Position numbers and translations under genes: made by a program
Part shown: piece after piece, positions 54,843-64,000 of the stretch
How the letters are laid out: every line of letters starts with the position of its first letter
How positions within the stretch are numbered: position 1 is the first letter of the stretch
Notes under the pieces: generated by a model
The model's database searches: none
What the model saw: only the letters and a program-made list of their open reading frames with translations
Told to the model about the DNA's origin: nothing
Source of the DNA: Phaseolus vulgaris
Lineage: Eukaryota; Streptophyta; Magnoliopsida; Fabales; Fabaceae
Assembly (NCBI RefSeq): GCF_000499845.2
Contig: NC_023758.2
Coordinates: 7,975,665 to 8,039,664, forward strand
Direction: 5' to 3'
Length of the DNA: 64,000 nt

Positions 54843-57800
54843 GCTTAAAAATTGTAGGAGAATAATGGACTTTCCGCACTGAATTGTATGTACAGCCTGT
54901 GTATCTCTCCACGTCCTGCTCTACCTTTCCTAACATAGAGGAGATTTAGTCTTAACAAATGACTATATGGAAAATAAAAATTCTAACTTTTAGTTGGTGG
55001 CCTGTAGGTAAAATGTTATTATAGTATCATAAGTTGACTTGTAAAAGGCATATTTAGCATAGAAACTGAAGTATTATTATTAGAATTCAGTGATCATGGG
55101 ATTACATTTCAGCTGTATTCCCATTTAAATATTTTTCACCAATACTTTTAGATAAACGAAATAATATTCGTAAGTAATAATAATGCATACCATGTCGCAA
55201 GATTAAAATTCTTAACATTTTATAGAAAACTACTATGCGACATTGAGTTTGTCAACATTTCATTTATTATCAAATTAAGAATAATATGAACAAGGATTAT
55301 TTTAATTAAAAATTGATTTAATACAAATAATACCTATACATAAGTCCAAGTATAATTGATTAAGAATACATGTCTAATCAATTACAATGACATACATAAA
55401 TTTGTTATGTTGTGGGAGTAATTGATGAATAACTCAAATATAATCGATGAATTACCTAAACCTAATAATTAACTACAAATACAAGTCTAATCAATTACAA
55501 CTAAAAATATATTCTATTAAGTTGGAGGAGATAACTGATTAAGAGTTTAAATGTAATAGGTTAAAGACTTAATATCAAACTATGTTATGTAGATTATCAG
55601 CCCAACAATGCAAAACATTCTTAACCCATGTATTTGAGTATTTTTTTTTTAATATTTTCCAATGCAGATAATTTCTTAGCCCTGCATGCTTAACCCATCC
55701 AAATAAAGCATTAAAGACAAAATTCATCACATAAAGAATTTCTTTAATTAAAGACGAGCAGAGTTCTTAACAGATTCAATCTATCAGCAAAATGGTTTCC
55801 AATTTTTTTTATCATCATTTCATTCCTATGAAAAAATATAATAATACTTTTAAAAATTTTAAAGGCCAATTCAGTGTTAAATCAGAGGTTTAAGTGTATA
55901 TCTGAAAAAAAAAGGTGTAAGATGACATAATTTTTGAAGAAATAATTTTGCGATGTAATTTTTTTTCAAAAGATATGAACAAAATAAAATTGGTACTTTT
56001 GTGGATTTGCCTTCACTAAACTAAGAGGATTACAATTTTTAAAATATATTACTCTTAATCATTTATTTAAAAAATAATATTTGAATCTACAACTAACTTC
56101 AATTTTTTTATACACATGAACACTATTTTTGTTTTCGGGTATTCCTCAAATTTTGTAATCAATATTTACGAACGCACTCTATTTTGAAAATGTATTTCTC
56201 ACAATCTTAATTTTAAAAGATGAAAATGAGTGTCTTTCTCTAATGTTTTTGAACATTGTATTTAATACGTTATGTTAGTTAATTTATAATTTACTTTTTA
56301 TTTTGTTTAACTCAAATAGGAGTAATTAGTACACAAGTTTCTCTAACTATTTTAAAGCATTATTCTTTGTTGAAAGCATTATTTTTTGTCTTGATGATAC
56401 ATTATGTAACTTTAGTCTTTATAGTTTATAACATCTACTATAATATCATATATTTAAAAATATATAATGAGGATTTTCTAATATACTTATTTTACATTCT
56501 TATTATAATTTTAATTATAAAAAATTGAATATCCTAACTATGTTAGCTATGCAACCCAACATTAAAAAAATAAAAAAAAAATAGTGAATATAATTTATTA
56601 ATTTACTAAAAATAATTTTTGACTTTAATATAATTCCACACAATCCAGTTATGTTTTTTTTTTCCTCTTTTACGAAAATTTGTAATTTATATTTTTTCTT
56701 TAACATTTTTCGTATTCAAAGTATATATAGAAAATGATAATAATTTATTAAATTTAATGATATCATAATAAAAATATCGAACACATTTATCGCGTACGTG
56801 TTTTCGTTACTATTTAAATTTTGTATTTAAATAATGTATCTACGTATTTGTCCTCAGTATGAAAATTTTAATCAACTCGTGTTTTTATATTTTTTCTTTA
56901 ATATTTTTTGTATTCAAAGTATATATGTCAAATTTTTCCTCAGTATATTTGTCCTCGGTACTTTTATCTTTAAGAAAATTTAAGAGTTTCAAATTAAAAT
57001 TATAAATAGCTATAATTAGTTAAAAAACTTAAACTATAATTACCTAAAAGTATATATGTGACCTTTAAAATAAAATGTGGCAAGTGGTAGTAAAATGGGT
57101 CATCCATACCCATTAGTGGACTGGTCCATCATCATAAAGAGATTTTCTTCTTTCACCTCCACAGTTTCTTATTACATTTCCATAAATATTTTAATTCCAA
57201 AACTACTCTTCGACAAAAGGTGCAAGGCTTCTTTTTCTTTTTTATTTTTCAATTGTATATAATTTGTCACATTCTAAAAGTCGGAATACAATTTTTGTAT
57301 TTTAAGAGTTCGAAATATACATTATAAAAAAATTATAAAATAGAAACCAAATTATAAGAAAATCATAAAATAGAAATCAATTTAATGATTTTCTTGTAAT
57401 ATTTTCGAACCCTAAAAACACATTTCAAACTTTAGAATTCAGAATATATTTTCGCATTCCAAATTTTAAATTTCATAATATATTATTAAACCTATAAATA
57501 TAGAATTTAAAATATAAAATTGTATTCCAAATTTTAGAATTTAAAATAGAAAAGTGTAAATGAAGAAAAAGACAAATTTTTCATATCAAGTCTTATATGG
57601 AAGTTCATAAAAAAAAGCATGGAGAATATAACACAGACGAAAAATTTTGTCCACCCATCAAGGGACAAGTGGCAGACCACCAGTTTTTATTTTAAATTTT
57701 GTTATATATATATATATATTATATTTTAAAAACATATATATTTATATAAATATTTTTGAAATTTTTAATTTATTAATTAATATCTCCAATAAAACAAATT

Positions 57801-58000
57801 AAAATAATTATTATCTTTATATATTAAATTATTTAATTATAATTAATAATTGAAATTTAATTTAGAAATGTTAATGATTTAACTTGTATTACTATTTCAT
57901 GTTTTACATCCTCGAGTGGGGATGCCACTTCTGAATTTGTCTTCACCCTCTAAAATAACTGTATCATAATTTTTTGGGGGGAAGGGAATAATTGTGAGAA
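54843..58000. other. AT-rich intergenic region
   Basis: No supported gene, LTR or RNA gene. It contains short repeats with AATTGATTA/TAATCAATT around 55345-55500, a TA run at 57701-57719, and a small direct repeat near 57325-57385 (ATTATAAAATAGAAACCAA type). Confidence 0.55.
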
Positions 58001-60330
58001 TCTTTTGGCATGAATAAGTTAGTATTAGTTTACACTTACAGCATTTCCTATGTATAATCTTATCCATCTAAAGCACACCCAAACTTAAAGGCAAACTAAT
58101 GAACATAAACTAGAAAGAAAGAAAAAAAGAGAATAAGGGAACATTAATTTGATTCTTGTAAATAAAAAAGCATTGAACTAAATAAATGTTATCTTTGTGA
58201 ATGAAAAGGGTAGGTGGAAGCTTTGATCCAACTTCAATTGACAACAGTGACACCTCATATAAGGCTTAATGATCTGATATTTGACTCACCCGTTTTAGTT
58301 CAAATTTCAAGGCTTCAAATACACTTAGTCCCTTTCTTGATGTTGAACTACTACATCCCACAATTATGAGATACCCTTTTCGGCTTCTGATCATGTGTGT
58401 GCTGAAAAGCTCAATTTACTCTCTTGCTTTGTGGTAATTTTTGCCATGAAAATGGTGCATAGCTTTATGCTTAAGTAGTCTTCTCAGGTTCATTTAGAAA
58501 GCAAAAGTTTCCGTGTGTCAAGGGCTCCAAGGCTTTCCTTATGTGCATGCAAATGCAATGACAGCTTTAAGTGGACTTGTTTATTTGGTTTACATATTAA
58601 ATAATTTTCATTTTTCTCATTCAAAGTGCTAGCAGAAGTTGCCATCTTCAGATAGATGATGTCATGGACAAAGAAGCTTCTTCTTCTTGTTATAGATTGT
58701 GTATATAATGAAAAAAATTGAGAATCACTTGCTCATGTTATTGCTTTTGCTTGTAAAATAAATTACAAGTAAAAGGACCATTCTTGGCAGCAAAATAGTA
58801 TTGCTGGCCCTTTTAGAAAATCAGAACCCCAAACTTTTCATGAGATTTATCATTAAATTATTATGTTCTTTGGATTCTTTCTATTTACATGAAACTGAAA
58901 GAGGTTTACCAAACTCATTTTGGTGAGTTATTAAGGAGCTTTAAAGTAGAGTTAAATGAAACAATAGGGCCATCATCTTTCAGGGTTTTGAGACAATCTT
59001 GAAAGCAGAAAAGTGCAAAATATAAAGTATAGAGAGAGCCTAAAAAATGAGAGTATATATAATTGCAAGGAGACAAAAACATCTTCACAGGTTATAAAAA
59101 CGAGTTAAAAATAATGCAGATATTGGAGAAGTGTATCTTCATTCTTCGGTACTTGATTCCTACCTACCAAACAGCTTCCGTTCATTTTGTATGTAGGACA
59201 TGGCTATGGATCAGAATATGTAAAAGATTTTCAAACAATTGGTTGTTGGTGGAAAGAAATAGTCATTGTCACCCCATATTCTAAGTCTAGGCCTATAGGA
59301 ATAGGATTACCAAAGTTAGTTGTCTGCAATAACATTGTAAGGGCAATTTTCATATTAAAATTTAAAACTCCCACACGTTATTGCATTGACGTTCATGAAA
59401 CAAAATCTAATCCACTTTCAGACATGTTGAACCAGTTCTTTGTCAATCTCATATTTACCAAAATCTCTTTCTCAATAATATCTTGAGCATTGATATTTTG
59501 AGGAGTGTAGTATATTTGCAAAGGTTATTAAAAATAGTTAGTGGAGATTTGTACCACATCATCTACATTGGTTTGTAATTTATTAACACATGAAAAAGTG
59601 AGGAAATTGCATGAGCCATCACAGATAAAAACCTTGTTTGTACTAGTTTTTCATTTTGTTGAATGAGTATTGAGTGTTGGTTCTGGGAAAGTTAGAGCAA
59701 GTAATGTGCAGTGACATGGAAGGGAGTTTGAATGAAATGAATATGTGGTTAATGCAGAATCTTGGGTCAAAGTGAAACAAAAATAGATGGGAAAGACACA
59801 TGTCAAGAGAGCACAGAAAGAGGGGAGGATCCTTTTTCATTGGTCTATTTCTTTTGCTGTCATTCAGGAAAGACAAATCCTAAGATGACTCATTACCTTC
59901 TCTACGTGTCTTTGTGGAAACTTCCCCTCCCTTCCACAACGCAAGTTTTTTCTGCACTTTCATTTTCATCTAGGACAGAGAGAGGGCTTGGAGTGGTAGG
60001 AGTGTCAATAAAAGAGAAAACAACACATGAAACAAACAAGTTACATTGGTCATTCTGCAAAGTTCCATAGAACTTTGGGCCACTGCAACCCTATGGAGAA
60101 GTTTGTCAGTGATAAATAATGTTCATGCAAATAGGAAAAATTATCATAAACCCTCTTCTGAAGGGTGTGGCTGTAATTTGACACCCTACACAAGACTTGA
60201 AAATATTAAACTCTCCACATCCTTAACGTCAATGTTGGAGTGCTTTCCGGCAATGAAAACCACCTTAAGTACCCCATTCCACAAATCATTAAAGTAAGAT
60301 GATGATTGATTATGAGTGTCCATCTTCAAC
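58001..60330 (+). promoter_or_regulatory. Upstream region of the CRABS CLAW-like gene
   Basis: About 2.3 kb without transposon ends or long coding frames, less AT-rich than its left neighbour and ending in the TATA box below. I assign it as the promoter region by position. No factor site is claimed. Confidence 0.4.
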
Positions 60331-60338
60331 TATAAATG
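60331..60338 (+). promoter_or_regulatory. Probable TATA box of the CRABS CLAW-like gene
   Basis: TATAAATG lies 102 bp before the start codon. A CT-rich stretch (about 60361-60405), common in plant 5' untranslated regions, follows it. Transcription would start near 60360. Confidence 0.6.
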
Positions 60339-60432
60339 CTTCCTTGTGCCAGAAGAGCTACACCTTCATCTCTCTATCTCCTTCTTTCTCTTCCTCTCTT
60401 ATACACTCACAAATTCAGACAGATACACACCA

Positions 60433-62303
60433 ATGTCAACACTCAACCATCTTTTTGATCTTCCTGAACAGATATGTTACGTACAATGTGGATTCTGTAC
60501 CACTATATTAATGGTAATGGACTCTTTGCTCACTTCAACTGCACTTCTAGAGTTCATGTGGCTATATTTTCTAAATACATTTGTTGAGTTCATGTGGTTT
60601 TATGACACTTTCCGTATTTCACTTTTTATTTCTTTTTCAATTCAACTGAGATGCAGGTAAGTGTCCCATGCAGCAGTTTGTCAATGGTGGTGACAGTAAG
60701 ATGTGGGCACTGCACAAGCCTCCTTTCTGTTAACATGATGAAAGCTTCTTTTGTCCCTTTCCACCTTTTAGCATCTCTTAGTCATCTTGAGGTGATAGGT
60801 TACCTTTCCAATTCTATGTTTGTTTGGTGTTGTTGTAGTGAATCCAATGACCCACATACTCATCTTTAATTATTTGCATCATTTATTGGATTTTTAACTG
60901 AAAAAGCATTTGTGACTGTCTCCACTCTTCTCCAGCCAAAAGAAAGTAGTCCAGAACAAGATGCTAACAAGACTTTGAACAGCCACAGTGCATCCCTGAT
61001 GACCTTTTCTGATTGTGAGGAAGAGGATGTCATTCCAATGAGTAATATTGTGAATAAACGTACGTAACATAGTTACTTCAATAATAAGATGAGTTATTGA
61101 GTTTAAAGCAAGGTTTGTGCACTCATACTTCATTATAAATTGGTTTTTTTATCCATGGATTGTATGCAGCTCCAGAGAAGAGACAGCGAACGCCATCAGC
61201 TTATAACTGCTTCATCAAGTAATGATTCAATAAACAAAATTGTATAGCATTAATACTTCAAACTTTGAATTCTAATGAGAGTACTAGTTTAATGCAGAGA
61301 AGAGATTAAAAGGCTAAAGGCTGAGAACCCTGACATGGCTCACAAAGAAGCTTTTAGTACAGCTGCAAAAAATGTAAGGTCTAATCTCTCAAGCTGCTTT
61401 TTAGTTCAACTAGTTTGCAAATTTGGTAGTCTTATAAAGTTGGTGAACCATGGATATTGGTTAAAGAAGGGTGCTTTTCTTAAGCTTTTATCTTGAAAAT
61501 ATTTGTCATTTTCAGTGGGCCAATTTTCCCCCAACTCAGTGCAAAGGAGATGATCAAGAGAGCTGTATCCAGACAGATCAACTTGTGGATCTTGATTCCC
61601 AAGTGGACCCTCCTGATGCTGAGGTAAAAGCATAACCATTTGGAAAAACTCAGCAACCTCTTCATTTAAAACAAAAGGTTCTCTCATAATTGAAACAAAT
61701 CACTTTAGCTGATTAAAATTAGTTATTAGGAGGAGATTCTTTGGTAGGACACTACACTGCATCTATAGTATTGCATGTCCCTTTCCTTCATATCACAGAA
61801 CAGTAGAAGTAGGCTCCATTCATTCAATAGCAAAGACTTATCCTCATGTGATGGTCGCCAATTTGTGTGACATTGAGACATTGAACCGTTTATTAGAAAT
61901 TTTTGTACATTCTCAATAAATTATGATCAGTGTAAGATGTTGATTAACATGGTGTTCTCAAAATATGGAGAATGCATTAAAACTTTACCACGAGACAAGA
62001 AGAAATTTGACAAAGAGGAACTAAAGTGGCAATAACACTGAAGTAAATAAGACAACACGGTAACTTTAACACGAAACTACAATGAAATGTAATGTCTGTA
62101 GCTAGTCAATTGCTGACACTGTCCTTGATATGTGTTAACTTTTCTAGAGTAATGTAGATGCAGTTCACTTCACATGCAACTTAAAGACTACTTAGTACTT
62201 CACCATTCTGTGAAACTTTCAGGTCAATGAAGAAGATGGTCAAGGTTTCCGAGGAAGAAAGGTCCAGAGGAACTCCATCTTTGAAAGGACACCGTTTGAG
62301 TGA
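60433..62303 (+). CDS. CRC: YABBY transcription factor, CRABS CLAW/DROOPING LEAF type
   Basis: Seven coding exons: 60433-60513, 60657-60791, 60936-61059, 61170-61218, 61298-61373, 61516-61623, 62223-62303. All introns are GT-AG, the frame is kept, and the total is 217 residues plus TGA. The C2C2 zinc finger uses Cys19/Cys22 and Cys43/Cys46 (CGFC and CGHC). The HMG-like YABBY domain is at about residues 114-161 ([20 protein letters not shown], then [20 protein letters not shown]). Between them is an acidic segment ([10 protein letters not shown]). The text and the [20 protein letters not shown] start fit CRC/DL better than FIL or YAB2 types. In Arabidopsis CRC directs carpel growth and is needed for nectaries; DL in rice specifies carpels and leaf midrib. 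Arabidopsis CRC also has seven exons. The sequence looks intact. Nuclear DNA-binding protein. Confidence 0.93.
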
Positions 62304-63358
62304 AGAAAGTTCAGTTTTTATGACATGACAAGAGAGTTATTTTGTGTCTTAACTCTAAATCATTTTCCAAATGAAGAAAATATGGTCTTTTCTTGGTAAT
62401 GAAAATGAATTAAGTAGGGTTATGAGCTCACAATTTGAGACTTCAACAACTGCTTAAATTGATACTTTTATCTGACACCATACTGCTTCCATTAATTACT
62501 CTTCTTCACCACAAATGTGTTCTTGTTTTTTTTCGCTCACCTAAATGTTTATTTGTTGAACTGTTGTTTCAAATTAATTCTCAGACTCTTATGGCTCTTA
62601 ACAGATAATGGCTACAGATTTTTTGTGATAGATAAATATGCATCACATTTATTGGTACGTAATTTGACGTAACAAAATCATGAGTCAGTTTCTTGATTTT
62701 CTCGTGTTACTATAGAACCGATTTTCTTAGTTCTGATTTTCACGTAATACACATACCAATATTACAGAAATAGGATTTTTTTTTAATCCACAAAATGAGT
62801 AATTTTAAATTTTTTTATTCAAATCGGTGAACTATTTTTGAGTAATATGAGTAATATTACCTACCTGTTTAATTAAGGTAGTATAAACATTTTATTATTT
62901 CTGTATATAAGTTTTATAAGGACGCTTTAATATTACATTTATCATTTATTTTTTATTTTAAAAAATACAACTTTTTTTATAAAATTCTTTTTCAAATCAA
63001 ATTATGCAAAAAATAAATCGTGAACTTGGCAATTAAAATAACTAAAAACTTGTATTTCAAACCTCTTTTCATTTTAAAATCGTGCTAAGCACGACTATTT
63101 TCTTTTTAATATTTACCGGTTTTAATAAGTATTTTTAGAAAAATCACACTGTTCAGATGTGAAGGCTCCCTTAAATCCTTAAAACATAATTATTCTGACA
63201 AGAAACCAATGCTTAACCAAACAATAATAGCTAAACTAGATTAAAATCCACACATTATACCTGTTAAGAAATTCTAAATTTAATTAGAATCAAATATATT
63301 TTTGGTTTCTAACAGCTTATAAAAAAAACCCTGCACAATTTCTTTGAAAAAAAGTAAT
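62304..63358. other. Intergenic sequence after the CRABS CLAW-like gene
   Basis: 3' untranslated region and AT-rich spacer; I see no clear AATAAA in the first 200 bp. No further gene before the LTR at 63359. Confidence 0.5.
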
Positions 63359-63842
63359 TGTACCGGTAGTGGCCGAACGACCTCGCAGGCCGAGGGTACT
63401 ACGCGCAGCCACCCGAGAGACCCTTCGAGTATGGTAAGCCTTTGGCTGTCGTAGTCCATACCCGAGAGACGGACGGTCGATGTCCCACAGATTACTCATG
63501 TCAGCAAAGTTAATCACTAAATAAGTGTTACTTAACACAATCCTAAGCACGATCCAAATCGTTAATCCGATCCATTAACTAAGGTTCACTTAGGTAATAT
63601 AAATAGCACAGAATCCATGAATCAGATACGTCATTATCTACAGTGTTTACCACCGAGCGCCGAGTGTTTTGTTGACTTGATCGTTGGAGTACCTTTTGCA
63701 GATACCATCCGAACCAGTGCTACCATACGACCGAGCGGCAGAGCGAGGGAGAGAGACTTGAAGTGCAGGAGGAAGGTTGTGACAATCGACCGACCAAAGC
63801 AGGAGGCAATCGTTCTCTAGGTCCTATTACCGTGCGAGAACA
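63359..63842 (+). repeat. 5' LTR of the terminal Tat-type element, with primer site after it
   Basis: 484 bp, TGTACCGGTAGTGGCC to GTGCGAGAACA. TATAAATA at 63598-63605. The primer site TGGCGCCCACTGTGGGA follows at about 63845-63861. Confidence 0.85.
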
Positions 63843-63910
63843 ATTGGCGCCCACTGTGGGATCGAGAGAATAGTTGCGAAGGAAGCTAGTGGATGGTGTT
63901 GACGAGAAGT

Positions 63911-64000
63911 ATGACAAGTGACAGGATGATTGAGGTTGAACAAGCGGCAATGCTGATTGCTTTGCGGAAGGAAATGGCTGAAATGAAGAGGAAGCACGAG
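63911..64000 (+). CDS. Start of gag, terminal Tat-type element (partial)
   Basis: ATG at 63911 opens a frame that is still open at the window end: MTSDRMIEVEQAAMLIALRK then a charged stretch. The coiled Glu/Lys/Met-rich start is like the D gag start (MEKM.. and AEMKRK), which supports a gag. The remainder is unseen. Confidence 0.7.
   Translation, partial: MTSDRMIEVEQAAMLIALRKEMAEMKRKHE

Larger units (their letters stand above)
63359..64000 (+). mobile_element. 5' end of a Tat-type LTR retrotransposon, running off the window
   Basis: LTR, primer site and start of gag of a plus-strand Tat element. It is related to D and C in layout but not the same family. Its 3' part is outside the window, so intactness is unknown. 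Confidence 0.85.

Noticed and set aside
59063..59486. Short frames upstream of the CRC gene
   Set aside because: No domain or splice pattern, AT-rich, under 100 codons; likely chance.
61060..61068. Alternative splice donor in CRC exon 3 (second GT, 4 nt downstream)
   Set aside because: It would add 4 nt and break the frame into the YABBY domain; the first GT keeps it.

Overview
This window looks like plant nuclear DNA from a repeat-rich region, probably a legume of the bean/soybean/cowpea group. The only clear host gene is a seven-exon YABBY transcription factor of the CRABS CLAW/DROOPING LEAF type (60433-62303, + strand). Most of the rest is transposable elements nested inside one another. 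The legume assignment is an inference from the character of the CRABS CLAW-like protein and the repeat families; no database search was possible.

Layout. (1) 1-16659: a large PIF/Harbinger DNA transposon on the minus strand, left end outside the window, right end at a TIR followed by TAA. It carries a DDE transposase and a Myb/SANT-like accessory gene. Two Ty3/gypsy elements interrupt it: E1 (280-7489, minus, TSD GGTTT), which itself carries a solo LTR (2399-3434, TSD ACCAT), and E2 (8103-12899, plus, TSD GGTTG), an internally deleted element with an in-frame gag-integrase fusion. (2) 16663-20786: AT-rich repetitive DNA with minisatellites and a duplicated segment, then a solo Tat-type LTR (20787-21387). 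(3) 21627-about 33720: element C, a decayed Tat-lineage element (plus) with inactivated RT and integrase residues. It is split by element G (22681-28131, minus, TSD GCAAG), which carries gag-protease but no RT or integrase. (4) 34496-39087: element F, a deleted Tat element (plus, TSD GACTC) full of in-frame stops. (5) 39415-40682: an AT-rich repeat that is an inverted copy of part of 17.7-18.35 kb, then an 84-bp tandem array. (6) 40872-54842: minus-strand Tat sequences. These are a gag fragment with a polyglutamate microsatellite and element D, which is split by element H (44960-52725, TSD GAGGT). H is the youngest and most complete element: 984-bp LTRs that look almost identical, full gag, and a 1052-codon pol frame. 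(7) 54843-60330: AT-rich intergenic DNA and the upstream region of the YABBY gene. (8) 62304-63358: intergenic. (9) 63359-64000: 5' LTR and start of gag of another Tat element running off the window.

How the parts relate. E1, E2, G and H share an initiator-methionine-like primer site, gag with a CCHC knuckle (lost in E2) and, in E2, G and H, a reading frame that runs through the polypurine tract into the 3' LTR. H is the only one with an apparently complete polymerase and integrase, so it is the plausible protein donor for the deleted relatives. C, D, F, the solo LTR and the terminal element are Tat-like: they have TGG-type primer sites with a GTGGG core, a second RNase H domain (in C and D) and tandem arrays downstream of pol (in C and F). 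Everything except the CRABS CLAW-like gene and H is visibly broken or incomplete within the window.
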